From assembly GCF_003574035.1 (NCBI RefSeq), contig NZ_QWKY01000015.1, positions 1 through 55,325 on the forward strand: a stretch of 55,325 bases of DNA, read 5' to 3'. How positions within the stretch are numbered: the first letter of the stretch is position 1; each line of letters opens with the position of its first letter. Both the position numbers and the translations under genes were made by a program. Below, piece after piece: positions 32,523 through 41,188 of the stretch. This stretch comes from Meiothermus hypogaeus. Its GTDB lineage: Bacteria > Deinococcota > Deinococci > Deinococcales > Thermaceae. The notes below the pieces were generated by a model. The model was not told the origin of the DNA, did no database searches, and saw only the letters and a program-made list of their open reading frames with translations.

Positions 32523-33794
32523 ATGTCCAGAACCCTCGCCAGCCAAGTTGCCCAGCATGTGGGCCAGACCGTTACCCTGCAGGGTTTCCTGCACTGGAAG
32601 CGCAACCTCGGCGGTATTCAGTTTGCCCTCTTGCGCGACAAAAGTGGCATCGTGCAGGTGGTGGTGGATAAGCGTTTCGAGCTGCCTTTGGCCGAGTCCT
32701 CCATGAAGGTGGTGGGCCAGGTAGTAGCCAGCCCCAAAGCACCGGGTGGCTACGAGGTTATTGCAGAAGACCTCGAGTTTTACGCCAAAGCCAGCGAGCC
32801 CAGCCCCATAGAAATTCCCAAGGAGGAGTGGCGGGTCAACCCCGAGACGCTGCTGGAGTACCGCTATGTGAGCTTGCGCGGAGAAAAAGCCCGGGCCCCC
32901 CTAAAGGTTCAGGCTGCGCTTGTGCGGGGCTTTCGTAACTACCTTGACCGCCAGGGCTTTACCGAGATTTTCACCCCCAAGATTGTCTCGGCAGGGGCCG
33001 AGGGGGGCAGCAACCTGTTTGGAATTGATTATTTTGAGCACCGGGCTTATCTGGCCCAGTCCCCTCAGCTCTACAAGCAGATTATGGTGGGGGTCTACGA
33101 ACGCGTCTACGAGGTCGCGCCGGTCTTTCGGGCCGAGCAACACGCCACCAGCCGCCACCTCAACGAATACCTTTCGCTCGACGTGGAGATGGGCTTTATC
33201 GAATCGGAATACGACGTGATGGACCTCGAGGAAGAGCTCCTGCGGGCCATGCTGGACGAGGCCCGTCACAGCACTGCGGCGGAGTGCAAACTTCTGGAGG
33301 TAGAGTGGCCCAACTTAGCCGAGATGCCCCGCCTCGAGCACCAAGAAGCCCGTCGCATTTTGCGCGAAGAGTTGGGGATGCCGGTAGGGGCCGACTTCAA
33401 CGAGGAAGCCGAGCGGGCCCTGGGGGCTTGGGCCAAGGAGAAATGGGGTGTGGATTTCCTCTTTATCGCCAAATACCCCGAAGCCGCCCGACCCTTCTAT
33501 GCCTATCCCGAGGGCGACGGGTCCACAAGAGGCTTCGATTTGCTGTTCAGGGGGCTGGAGATTACCTCCGGCGGACAGCGCATCCATCGGTACGAAACCC
33601 TGGTTGAGCAACTCAAAAAGAAAGGCAACGACCCCGCCCACTTTGCGGGCTACCTGGAAGTGTTCAAGTTTGGTATGCCGCCACACGGCGGATTTGCCAT
33701 TGGGGCCGAGCGCCTCACGCAAAAGCTGGTCGGCCTGCCCAACGTGCGCTACGCGCGGGCCTTCCCCCGCGACCGACACCGCCTCACGCCGTAA
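32523..33794 (+). CDS. aspS2: Archaeal-type (nondiscriminating) aspartyl-tRNA synthetase, AspRS2
   Basis: 423-aa class IIb synthetase lacking the GAD insertion of bacterial AspRS. The N-terminal OB fold (VTLQGFLHWKRNLGGIQFAL) binds the anticodon. The catalytic core has motif 2 VFRAEQHATSRHLNEYLSLD, SAGAEGGSNLFGIDYF, LAQSPQLYKQ, and motif 3 GMPPHGGFAIGAERL. It closely matches Thermus AspRS2 (KVQAALVRGFRNYLDRQGFT and the end YARAFPRDRHRLTP). That enzyme charges tRNA(Asn) with Asp for amidation by GatCAB; the same role is inferred here. AsnRS was considered, but the 423-aa archaeal AspRS layout fits better. GGGAGAG precedes the ATG. Preceded by an attenuator-like leader. Confidence 0.92.
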   Translation: MSRTLASQVAQHVGQTVTLQGFLHWKRNLGGIQFALLRDKSGIVQVVVDKRFELPLAESSMKVVGQVVASPKAPGGYEVIAEDLEFYAKASEPSPIEIPKEEWRVNPETLLEYRYVSLRGEKARAPLKVQAALVRGFRNYLDRQGFTEIFTPKIVSAGAEGGSNLFGIDYFEHRAYLAQSPQLYKQIMVGVYERVYEVAPVFRAEQHATSRHLNEYLSLDVEMGFIESEYDVMDLEEELLRAMLDEARHSTAAECKLLEVEWPNLAEMPRLEHQEARRILREELGMPVGADFNEEAERALGAWAKEKWGVDFLFIAKYPEAARPFYAYPEGDGSTRGFDLLFRGLEITSGGQRIHRYETLVEQLKKKGNDPAHFAGYLEVFKFGMPPHGGFAIGAERLTQKLVGLPNVRYARAFPRDRHRLTP

Positions 33795-33813
33795 CCTCGC
33801 GACCGACACCGCC
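33768..33813 (+). repeat. 16-bp direct repeat spanning the aspS2 stop
   Basis: CGCGACCGACACCGCC occurs at 33768-33783 (last codons of aspS2) and again at 33798-33813, 30 bp apart and just after the stop codon. It looks like a small tandem duplication of the gene's end. Confidence 0.9.
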
Positions 33814-33833
33814 GAACGACGTAAGGGCTGTCC

Positions 33834-34091
33834 CTACTTCTTTAGTTTCAGTACGCCTTTGGTAATTTCTTGCTCGATACCAAGCTCGAGGCGCATCTTT
33901 TCCAGGCGATCCAGGAGCCCCTCAGGCGTAACCCCCAGCCGCTTGGCCATAGCGATAATCTTCTGCTCGTCGTACAGGGTGCCGAGGGTCAGGGCCATAG
34001 CCTCGCGGTACTTGGGCCCTAGCATCACTTCAATGGTCTTGATTCGGAGCTGGATTTCGAACCACTCGAGTTTCTCGGTCTCGTTTTGCAT
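33834..34091 (-). CDS. Small hypothetical helical protein
   Basis: 85 aa, predicted all-helical and highly charged (ETEKLEWFEIQLRIKTIEVM, YREAMALTLGTLYDEQKIIA, MAKRLGVTPEGLLDRLEKMR). The middle MAKRLGVTPEGLLDRL resembles a helix-turn-helix, but with no adjoining wing. ATG 34091 is chosen because GAGGAAC sits 3 nt upstream; an ATG at 34133 would add 14 unlikely residues. It faces aspS2 convergently. No family recognised. Confidence 0.7.
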   Translation of the reverse strand: MQNETEKLEWFEIQLRIKTIEVMLGPKYREAMALTLGTLYDEQKIIAMAKRLGVTPEGLLDRLEKMRLELGIEQEITKGVLKLKK

Positions 34092-34262
34092 AAGTTCCTC
34101 ATTGGGCACACTGCCCGCGCACAACCCCCACATACTACCAGCATGACCCGCTTCGAAAGGAGTTCGAAGGCTTCCAAAAGGCCAAAGGAAACAGTCAATG
34201 CCATTGGTTTGCAGCTTTCGAGGAGCTTTCTGCTATCAACCGAATGAGGGTAGAATATTTGG

Positions 34263-36791
34263 GTGGAGCAACCAACCTTGTTTTCTAGCGAACCGTCCTC
34301 GGCCGAGTTACCCAGGCCGGATCGGATCTGGCTGGTCGATGGTCATCACCTGGCCTACCGCAGCTATTTTGCTTTTGAAAAACTCAGTACCTCGAGGGGC
34401 GAGCCCACCCAGGCGGTATTTGGCTTTTTGCGCACCTTGCTCAAACTGCTGAAAGAAGACGGCGACTGTGTGATCGTGGTCTTCGACCCGCCCACCAGAA
34501 CCTTCCGCCACGACGCCTTCGAGGAGTATAAAGCCGGGCGAGCCCCCACCCCGGACGACTTCCACCCGCAACTGGAAAAAATCAAGGAACTTGTCGATCT
34601 GCTGGGGCTCAGGCGGCTGGAGGTGCCCGGCTACGAGGCCGACGATGTAATTGGAACACTGGCCAAAAAAGGTGAGCAGGAGGGCTATCCGGTACGCATT
34701 CTGACCGGCGACCGCGACAGCTTTCAGCTAGTCTCGGAGAGGGTGCAGGTCATGCTGCCGGACGGACGACTGATGAACCCTCAGGCGGTGCAGGAAAAGT
34801 ATGGGGTATCGGTAGCGCAATGGGTAGATTACCGCTCGCTGGTGGGGGATTCCTCCGACAACCTGCCGGGGGCTAAAGGTATTGGCGAGAAAACGGCGGC
34901 CAAGCTGTTGCAGGAATGGGGGTCGCTGGAGGGGCTATATGCCAACCTGGAAGCCCTCGCCCCCAAGGTGCGGGCCAGCCTCGAGGAAAACCGCGATAAC
35001 GTCCGGCTTTCCCACAGCCTCTCACAGATTCACACCGATGTGCCCCTCGAGCTCGATTTCCGCGACTGTCACCGCCGCGAACCGGATCGCCCGGCCTTGC
35101 GCGAAGCACTGGAGCGGCTCGAGTTTGGCTCCATTTTGCGCGACTTGAACCTACTGGCAGCCCCACCCCCCAGCGAGGAAGCGGCCTGGCCCCCGCCACC
35201 CGACGCCTTTTTGGGCTACACCCTCGACCGGGCCCAGCCCATGTGGGCCACCTGGGTAGGGTTCGCCGCTTTTGCACAGGGCAAGGTTTACCGGAGCCAA
35301 CCCAGCCTGCAAGAGCTTCGGCGCTTCCCCGAAATTCGTAGCATCGCAGCCAAGGACTTATCGGTGCTGGCCCTCAAGGAAGGGGTCTGGGTGCCACCTG
35401 GCGACGACCCCCTGCTGCTGGCTTATCTCTACGACCCCTCCAACACTGACCCCGCCAGCACCGTGCGGCGCTATGGCGCGGGCGACTGGAACAACGAGCC
35501 CGTCGAGCGGGCCCAGGCCGCCCATGAGCTGTGGGAAACCTTGCAGCGCCGTATGGGCGAGAACCCCCAGATGGAGTGGCTCTACCGCGAGGTCGAAAAA
35601 CCCCTCTCGGCGGTGCTGGCCCGGGTAGAAGCCAGGGGCATCTCGCTCGACACCGACTATCTGGGGCAGCTTTCGGAGGAACTCGGTAAAGAAATCTCCT
35701 ACCTGGAAGCCGAGATTCACCGCCTGGCCGGGCATCCTTTTAACGTGAACTCGAGGGATCAGCTCGAGGTTGTGCTGTACGATGAGCTAAAGCTTAACGC
35801 CTCGGGCCGCAAAACCCAGACCGGCAAACGCTCTACGGCGGCCAGCGCGCTGGAAGAACTTCTGGGTCAGCACCAGATTATAGACCGCATCCTCACCTAC
35901 CGCGAACTCACCAAACTCAAAAGCACCTACCTCGACCCCCTGCCCAAGCTGATCCACCCCAAAACAGGCCGCCTGCACACCCGCTTCAACCAGACCGGCA
36001 CCGCTACCGGGCGGCTCTCCTCTACTGACCCCAACCTGCAAAACATCCCGGTTCGCACCGAGATAGGCCGCCGCATTCGCAAAGCCTTCCGGGCCGCACC
36101 CGGTATGAAGCTCATCGCTGCGGATTACTCTCAAATCGAGCTGCGGGTGCTGGCCCATATGTCCGGCGACGAGAACCTGATCCGGGTCTTCCGCGAAGGC
36201 AAGGATATCCACACCCAGACCGCAGCCTGGATGTTCGGTCTTGATTTGGACAAGGTTGGGGCGGAGCAGCGCCGGGCCGCCAAAACCATTAACTTCGGCG
36301 TGCTCTACGGCATGTCGGCGCACCGCCTATCGAACGAGCTTTCCATTCCCTACGCCGAGGCCGAGAACTTCATCGAGCGTTATTTTGCTTCTTACCCCAA
36401 GGTGCGAGCCTGGATTGAGCAAGTACTGGCCGAGGCCCGGCACAAAGGTTACGTCGAGACCCTCTTTGGCCGCAGGCGCTTCGTGGCCGACCTGGACTCG
36501 CGCATTCGCAGCGTGCGGGAGGCTGCCGAACGCATGGCCTTCAACATGCCGGTACAGGGTACAGCAGCCGATTTGATCAAACTGGCCATGGTCAAGCTGC
36601 AGCCCGAGCTAAAGCGCCTGGATGCCCACCTGGTGCTACAGGTGCACGACGAGCTTCTGGTCGAGGCCGAAGAAAGCCGGGTGCCGGAGGTATCGGAAGC
36701 GGTTCGGGCGGTCATGCAAGGGGCCTGGCAACTGGAGGTGCCCCTCGAGGTCGGCATAGGCGTAGGGGATAACTGGCTCGAGGCCAAGTAA
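34263..36791 (+). CDS. polA: DNA polymerase I
   Basis: 842-aa family A polymerase of the Taq type for repair and Okazaki-fragment processing. 5' nuclease domain (~1-290): VIVVFDPPTRTFRHDAFEEY, VPGYEADDVIGTLAKKG, ILTGDRDSFQLVSE, GAKGIGEKTAAKLLQEWG. The middle 3'-5' exonuclease-like domain lacks the catalytic acidic residues, as in Taq, so no proofreading is expected. Polymerase domain: motif A MKLIAADYSQIELRVLAHMS (~615-634), motif B RRAAKTINFGVLYGMSAHRL (~670, with the Phe of Taq-type enzymes), motif C LQVHDELLVEA (~790). Start GTG 34263 lies 6 nt after TAGAAT (34251-34256), a leaderless start. Confidence 0.97.
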   Translation: MEQPTLFSSEPSSAELPRPDRIWLVDGHHLAYRSYFAFEKLSTSRGEPTQAVFGFLRTLLKLLKEDGDCVIVVFDPPTRTFRHDAFEEYKAGRAPTPDDFHPQLEKIKELVDLLGLRRLEVPGYEADDVIGTLAKKGEQEGYPVRILTGDRDSFQLVSERVQVMLPDGRLMNPQAVQEKYGVSVAQWVDYRSLVGDSSDNLPGAKGIGEKTAAKLLQEWGSLEGLYANLEALAPKVRASLEENRDNVRLSHSLSQIHTDVPLELDFRDCHRREPDRPALREALERLEFGSILRDLNLLAAPPPSEEAAWPPPPDAFLGYTLDRAQPMWATWVGFAAFAQGKVYRSQPSLQELRRFPEIRSIAAKDLSVLALKEGVWVPPGDDPLLLAYLYDPSNTDPASTVRRYGAGDWNNEPVERAQAAHELWETLQRRMGENPQMEWLYREVEKPLSAVLARVEARGISLDTDYLGQLSEELGKEISYLEAEIHRLAGHPFNVNSRDQLEVVLYDELKLNASGRKTQTGKRSTAASALEELLGQHQIIDRILTYRELTKLKSTYLDPLPKLIHPKTGRLHTRFNQTGTATGRLSSTDPNLQNIPVRTEIGRRIRKAFRAAPGMKLIAADYSQIELRVLAHMSGDENLIRVFREGKDIHTQTAAWMFGLDLDKVGAEQRRAAKTINFGVLYGMSAHRLSNELSIPYAEAENFIERYFASYPKVRAWIEQVLAEARHKGYVETLFGRRRFVADLDSRIRSVREAAERMAFNMPVQGTAADLIKLAMVKLQPELKRLDAHLVLQVHDELLVEAEESRVPEVSEAVRAVMQGAWQLEVPLEVGIGVGDNWLEAK

Positions 36792-37001
36792 CAAGCCTTC
36801 AAGGGCAAATAGACCTTCACCAGTCTTGGCAAGTCCTCGCCGTCCAGATAACCTGACGTAGCCTTCGACCTCTACCAAAGGTCATCAACGTCGCCTTTTC
36901 GTCAGCAAGTTATGCTGGATTGCAGTAGGGTTTTACCGCCCTTCGCTTCTGTTATGCTTGGCCCAGGACAACAGGCCCTTGGGCCTACCAGGAGGTTTAG
37001 T

Positions 37002-37805
37002 GTGTCAGAAACCTTTGAACTCGAGATGCCCGAATTTGAGTACCTGACCTACCGCGTGGAAGAAAACCTGGGCATCGTCACCATCAACCGTCCCCAGGCC
37101 CTCAACGCCCTCAACCAGGATGTCCTGATTGAGTTGGCCGCCGTGACCGAGGTCATCACCCAGGACCCCGAGGTCAAGGTGGCCATCTTCACCGGGGAAG
37201 GCAAGGCTTTTGTGGCCGGGGCCGACATTGGGCAGATTGCCGACCTGCAGGACGTGTTCGCCGCCCGGGAGTTCGCCATTATGGGCCAGTCGGTCTTCAA
37301 CGAGATCGCGGCCCTGCCGGTGCCCAGCATCGCCGCCATCAACGGCTTTGCCCTGGGAGGGGGCCTCGAGTTAGCCCTGGCTTGCGACCTGCGGGTAGCC
37401 AGCCATAAAGCCAGGCTGGGGCTTCCCGAGGTGGGCCTGGGCATCATCCCCGGCTTTGGTGGTACTCAGCGTCTGCCGCGCCTCGTGGGCCGGGGAAGGG
37501 CCTTCGATCTTATCTTTACCGGACGTCACGTCAGCGCCGAAGAGGCCCTGAGCCTGGGTCTGGTCAACCGGGTAGGCGAGGACGCCTTGCAAACCGCCAA
37601 AGAGCTGGCCGCGGCCATCCTGAAAAACGGCCCGGTGGCCCTGGCTTTGGCCAAGGAAGCCGTCGGACGGGGTGAAAACCTGGACTTGCAGGAGGCGCTG
37701 GAGATCGAGGCCGACCTGTTCGGCCTGGCCTGCGCTACCAAAGACATGCGCGAGGGTACCCGGGCCTTCCTGGAAAAGCGCCCCGCACATTTCAAGGGCG
37801 AGTAA
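37002..37805 (+). CDS. Enoyl-CoA hydratase/isomerase (crotonase family)
   Basis: 267 aa. LGIVTINRPQALNALNQDVL, GEGKAFVAGADIGQI (first oxyanion-hole block), PVPSIAAINGFALGGGLELA (second), LACDLRVASHKARLGLPEVG, with the catalytic Glu positions E~117 and E~137 in GLELALACD and LGLPEVGLGIIPGFGGTQRL. It adds water to 2-enoyl-CoA in fatty-acid or amino-acid breakdown. GTG 37002 is selected because AGGAGG lies 6 nt upstream; ATG 37026 is the alternative. A GGCC-rich stem (36973-36986) sits directly before the Shine-Dalgarno. Possible promoter TTTACC-N15-TATGCT near 36930-36960. Confidence 0.92.
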   Translation: MSETFELEMPEFEYLTYRVEENLGIVTINRPQALNALNQDVLIELAAVTEVITQDPEVKVAIFTGEGKAFVAGADIGQIADLQDVFAAREFAIMGQSVFNEIAALPVPSIAAINGFALGGGLELALACDLRVASHKARLGLPEVGLGIIPGFGGTQRLPRLVGRGRAFDLIFTGRHVSAEEALSLGLVNRVGEDALQTAKELAAAILKNGPVALALAKEAVGRGENLDLQEALEIEADLFGLACATKDMREGTRAFLEKRPAHFKGE

Positions 37806-37932
37806 TGCCGCAATCCTGCATGGCAGAAAAGCGTAAGCTTAGCAAGATTGAGCCATTTGCAGTTGGCCCTTGACCCTTCCTCATGTGTCTTTTATCACGG
37901 CCCCTCACCTTTCTAGCCCCTAACATTAGGGT

Positions 37933-38823
37933 ATGAGCGATGGCAGTACGGTCATGAACGAGCGCACCGTTCAGGTCACCCAGCCCAAGGCCAAGCTATA
38001 CGTCGAGGCCGACCTGGCCATACGGGAGGGTTTGCAGCGGTATCCCAAGGCGCTTGCGGCCTACGATATGCTTACCTCCGATGCCGAAGCTCGGGGCCAC
38101 TGGGACATGGCCAACTACATCACCGTACGTAAGCTGGGTTACAACGACCACGGACGGGTGCACGCGCTCTTGACGGGGGCCGCCAGCGTCACCATCCTGC
38201 AACTCCTCACCGACCACGGGGTCAAACCCGATGTGATGGAAAGCGGGGTCGGCGACCTCGATGACACCTTCCTGACCGTGCTGCTCTCCACCATGCTGCA
38301 CGACATTGGCAACCAGGTACACCGCGCACGCCACGAGTCCTTCAGTGTAACGCTGGCCATTCCCATCCTGGACAGAATTTTAGAAAAGCTCTACCGCGAC
38401 CCCGAACAGCGCATCGAGCTCAGGGCCTTCATGCTCCACTCCATCTACTGCCACGATTTGGAGCCCGAACCCCTCACCATCGAAGCAGGCATTACCGCAG
38501 TGGCCGACGGCACCGACATCACCAAAGGCCGGGGGCGCAAGGCCTTTGCCCTGGGTTCGGTGGACATCCACTCCATCAGCGCCCTGGCAGTGGACGAGGT
38601 ACAGATTTTGAAGGGCGAACAGGTTCCGGTAGAGATCCGGGTGGTTATGAACAACTCTGCAGGCATTTTCCAGGTCGAAGAGGTTTTGACCAAAAAGGTA
38701 CTGCGCAGCCCCATCCGCGACTACGTGACGGTGATTGCCAGCACCCACGACACCGAACACGACCAGCGCATCATCCGCCGGGTACGCCTGCACGAGTCGG
38801 AACCCCGCTTCACCCTGGACTGA
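37933..38823 (+). CDS. HD-domain phosphohydrolase
   Basis: 296 aa. HD signature: GYNDHGRVHALLTGAASVTI (first His), LLSTMLHDIGNQVHRARHES (HD pair and following His), then LHSIYCHDLEPEPLTIEAGI and VADGTDITKGRGRKAF (last Asp). This set of His/Asp metal ligands is complete. C-terminal ~90 residues form an extra beta-rich domain (VPVEIRVVMNNSAGIFQVEE). Similar proteins occur in archaea and Thermus; the nucleotide substrate is unknown. ATG lies 6 nt after TAACAT (37921-37926), so leaderless. Confidence 0.88.
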   Translation: MSDGSTVMNERTVQVTQPKAKLYVEADLAIREGLQRYPKALAAYDMLTSDAEARGHWDMANYITVRKLGYNDHGRVHALLTGAASVTILQLLTDHGVKPDVMESGVGDLDDTFLTVLLSTMLHDIGNQVHRARHESFSVTLAIPILDRILEKLYRDPEQRIELRAFMLHSIYCHDLEPEPLTIEAGITAVADGTDITKGRGRKAFALGSVDIHSISALAVDEVQILKGEQVPVEIRVVMNNSAGIFQVEEVLTKKVLRSPIRDYVTVIASTHDTEHDQRIIRRVRLHESEPRFTLD

Positions 38824-38869
38824 AGCAGTCGAGCTTTTCTCACCCTCAGTAGGCTAGACTGGCAAGGAT

Positions 38870-40039
38870 ATGCGGCGTATCGTTCCCTTGTTGGTTTTGC
38901 TTTTTCTAGCCGGAGCGGCCTGGTGGGCCTATCCTCTATTGCAACCACTTTTGCGCTTTGGCGCAATACCGCGCAATCTGGAGCAGCCTCTCACGGTGTT
39001 GGTGCTGGGGGTGGCCCCCGAGTACAAGTACTACCACCAACGGGCCCCGGAAGACTTTCGCGGCCTCTCCGACGTAAATCTGTTGGTGCGCTTTGACCCC
39101 AAAGCCAAACGCGTCGCGGTGCTCTCCATTCCCAGAGACGTCTACGTGCGTATTCCCGGCTATGGCTGGTACATCATCAACCACGCCAATAAATTCGGCG
39201 GCCCCGAGCTGGCTAAGCAGGTCGTCACCGACCTCACAGGCGTTGAGATTGACGCTTATGTAGCCGTAAGCGTAGAGGCTATCCGCAATGGCGTGGATGC
39301 GCTGGGCGGTATTACGGTTTGTGTGGAAAAGCCCATGCAGTACCGGGATACCGCCGCCAAACTGGACATCAACCTGGAGCCGGGCTGCCAGCACCTGAAT
39401 GGTGTCCAGGCCGAAGGGTATCTGCGTTTTCGCCACGATGCCCTGGGCGATATTGGTCGCATACAGCGGCAACAGGCTTTCTTTAACGCCCTCAAGCAAC
39501 AGTTGCTGACGCCAGCCGGCTTGTTGCGCATTCCCCAGGCCATTGCCAGTGTGGAAAAGAACATCCGTACCGACCTCACCCGCGAACAGATGGCCAGTCT
39601 GATGGGTTTCGCGGCTCAGCAGCCCCAGCTGGTTTCCCTGTTGACTCCCGGCCAGTTCGGCCAGGGCTGGGAGGTCAACCGGGCCGAACTGGGCAAGCTG
39701 GTACAGCGCTACTTTGGCGACACGCCCACAACCTCTCAGGCCACCCTCGAGGACTTACGAGGACAGCAGGCCGTAGTACTCTACACGGCCCCTCAAGAGG
39801 CCGCCGCCATCGAGATGCGCCGCAAGCTTCGCGAACTTGGGCTGCGGGTGCTGTTACGCGAAGTGGAGAGTGCCCCCCCACAGAGCGAGGTGCTCTCCAA
39901 TGGTGCTTCGGAGCTGGCCCAGGTGCTGGGAGAAGCCATCGGGATGCCCTCGAGGGTCTCGGGGGAGGCCGTTTTGTATGCCGATCTGACTGTACGTATT
40001 GGTGCCGACTTCACCAGCCCCAATGGTCAAAATCAGTAG
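38870..40039 (+). CDS. LytR-CpsA-Psr (LCP) family protein with LytR_C domain
   Basis: 389 aa. An N-terminal membrane anchor (RRIVPLLVLLFLAGAAWWAY) precedes the LCP catalytic domain (~45-230): LTVLVLGVAPEYKYY, RGLSDVNLLVRFDPKAKRVA, VLSIPRDVYVRIPGYGWYII, with NHANKFGG, ALGGITVCVEKPM, LRFRHDALGDIGRIQRQQAF. The conserved Asp and Arg residues (SDV, SIPRD, RFRHD, D-x2-R-x2-RQ) are all present. A LytR_C domain (~300-385) ends the protein. LCP enzymes transfer polymers from undecaprenyl-phosphate to the cell wall. ATG lies 9 nt after TAGACT. Confidence 0.92.
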   Translation: MRRIVPLLVLLFLAGAAWWAYPLLQPLLRFGAIPRNLEQPLTVLVLGVAPEYKYYHQRAPEDFRGLSDVNLLVRFDPKAKRVAVLSIPRDVYVRIPGYGWYIINHANKFGGPELAKQVVTDLTGVEIDAYVAVSVEAIRNGVDALGGITVCVEKPMQYRDTAAKLDINLEPGCQHLNGVQAEGYLRFRHDALGDIGRIQRQQAFFNALKQQLLTPAGLLRIPQAIASVEKNIRTDLTREQMASLMGFAAQQPQLVSLLTPGQFGQGWEVNRAELGKLVQRYFGDTPTTSQATLEDLRGQQAVVLYTAPQEAAAIEMRRKLRELGLRVLLREVESAPPQSEVLSNGASELAQVLGEAIGMPSRVSGEAVLYADLTVRIGADFTSPNGQNQ

Positions 40040-40060
40040 GAAAGGGCCAATCCAGCAGGC

Positions 40061-40096
40061 AAAAAAATAACTGCCCCGGGAGGCACAGGGCAGTTA
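40061..40096 (-). terminator. Rho-independent terminator after the 61-aa gene
   Basis: TAACTGCCC (40068-40076) and GGGCAGTTA (40088-40096) form a perfect stem; on the minus strand seven Ts (40061-40067) follow. It lies 18 bp after the stop of the small minus-strand gene and supports that gene being transcribed. Confidence 0.85.
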
Positions 40097-40113
40097 CCAG
40101 CGTGACAAAGGCG

Positions 40114-40299
40114 TCAGGCAAGATGTCTCGAGCGCAAACGGCCCACCTGGTTACGCATGGCGACATAGCCGCTAAACTCGATTGGAGCGGGTAGCAGCCA
40201 GTTACGAACCGAGGTACGAATGCTACTCATCGGGTGGGGCCGAACCCGGAAGGGCCGGGCGCTACCAAATTCAGTTATCAATGCATGCTCTCTGCTCAT
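40114..40299 (-). CDS. Small basic hypothetical protein (61 aa)
   Basis: 61 residues, Arg-rich (SARPFRVRPHPMSSIRTSVR and MRNQVGRLRSRHL), no Cys or membrane helix. No family recognised. Support comes from its setting: the ATG at 40299 lies 6 nt from TACTCT (40306-40311, minus), as in the leaderless genes of this window, and a strong terminator lies just beyond its stop. It is thus a monocistronic unit between two terminators. Confidence 0.55.
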   Translation of the reverse strand: MSREHALITEFGSARPFRVRPHPMSSIRTSVRNWLLPAPIEFSGYVAMRNQVGRLRSRHLA

Positions 40300-40346
40300 G
40301 CCCGTAGAGTAAACCCTGCGTCGTTACAAGCGCGTTACATTTGCAC

Positions 40347-40375
40347 CAAAAAACATTAAGAAACCTTAATGTTTT
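40347..40375 (-). terminator. A/T-rich terminator after the 96-aa gene
   Basis: AAAACATTAAG (40350-40360) and CTTAATGTTTT (40365-40375) are perfect 11-bp arms with loop AAAC; on the minus strand the stem runs into more Ts (A-run 40347-40352). It lies 24 bp after the stop of the 96-aa gene. Confidence 0.75.
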
Positions 40376-40398
40376 GATGACCGGGTCTATGGCTCCGG

Positions 40399-40689
40399 TC
40401 AGGCTTGCATGGGTTTGGGGGATTGTTCTTGACCAGGTTCTTCCCAGGCAACTTCGATCAAATCGATTAGTTCTTCAATGGGAACGCTGTAGCGGCGGGC
40501 TATTCGGGCCAGCTCATGTCCCAGTCGTTTGAGCTGACCCACATACTGCTCCGACATCTCGCTGGACTCGGCCTCGAGATCTTCTACAATGCCAATCAGC
40601 CAGCCCACCAGCTCGCTGGCATCCTCATCGGAGAGCCCATCGGTGAGTGCCTCGTCCTCGAGAAACTGTTCGGTCAGCCGTTCAAGCAT
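40399..40689 (-). CDS. Small acidic hypothetical protein (96 aa)
   Basis: Acidic, helical protein: MLERLTEQFLEDEALTDGLS, DEDASELVGWLIGIVEDLEA, YVGQLKRLGHELARIARRYS, VPIEELIDLIEVAW. No Cys, signal or membrane segment. GAAGG lies 6 nt upstream of the ATG, and a terminator lies just downstream. No family recognised. The two amphipathic halves joined by a short loop would suit a small helical-bundle adaptor. Confidence 0.7.
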   Translation of the reverse strand: MLERLTEQFLEDEALTDGLSDEDASELVGWLIGIVEDLEAESSEMSEQYVGQLKRLGHELARIARRYSVPIEELIDLIEVAWEEPGQEQSPKPMQA

Positions 40690-40885
40690 ATGCGGCCTTC
40701 ATACTAAGCCGAACTAAAAAGAAATTGAAATTTGCTCAGCGAGCCCGTTCAAGGTTCTGTCTTACGGCGGATTGCTTTATCGCTTGGCGTTTGGCCTCGA
40801 CTGAGCAGTACGACCTGGTTTGACTGCTTGTTATCAAGGCACAACAGTTCAAGAAATCATTGGACATGTACACGGGTAGACTTTC

Positions 40886-41188
40886 TCAGTTAGAAGAGTT
40901 GGGGGCTGGGGCCGCTTTGGGCTGCGCACGCAAGTAGAGAAGCTCATCTTTGTGGACATAGCCCATCTGTCGCACGAGCCCTTCACGGTAGCGGGCATCG
41001 GCAGCTAGCTGAAGCTCGTCGTTTAGTTTTTGGTTGCGCTGCTCGAGCTCCTCCAAGCGAATTTGGGCGGCTGCAATGTCGTGCCGGGTTTGAAAGTGGC
41101 GCTGTATTTCTAGACTAAGCAAAACCAACAAATGCAGCGCTCCAAGGGCAAAAACCAAATGTAAGAAGCGATGAATGGGCCTCTCCAC
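40886..41188 (-). CDS. FtsB/DivIC-like septum formation initiator
   Basis: 100 aa with the family layout: short cytosolic start, one membrane helix (FLHLVFALGALHLLVLLSLE), then a coiled coil (AAAQIRLEELEQRNQKLNDE) and the conserved tail YREGLVRQMGYVHKDELLYL, which matches the REKLGYxxPGExxY region of FtsB/DivIC. Such proteins bridge FtsL and FtsQ in the divisome. A Pro/Ala/Ser tail ends it. Division role is inferred from family layout; no other cell-division gene is next to it. Confidence 0.85.
   Translation of the reverse strand: MERPIHRFLHLVFALGALHLLVLLSLEIQRHFQTRHDIAAAQIRLEELEQRNQKLNDELQLAADARYREGLVRQMGYVHKDELLYLRAQPKAAPAPNSSN

Noticed and set aside
32523-33794. Calling this gene asparaginyl-tRNA synthetase because of the Asn codons in the leader
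   Set aside because: The length and sequence words match archaeal-type AspRS2 of Thermus.
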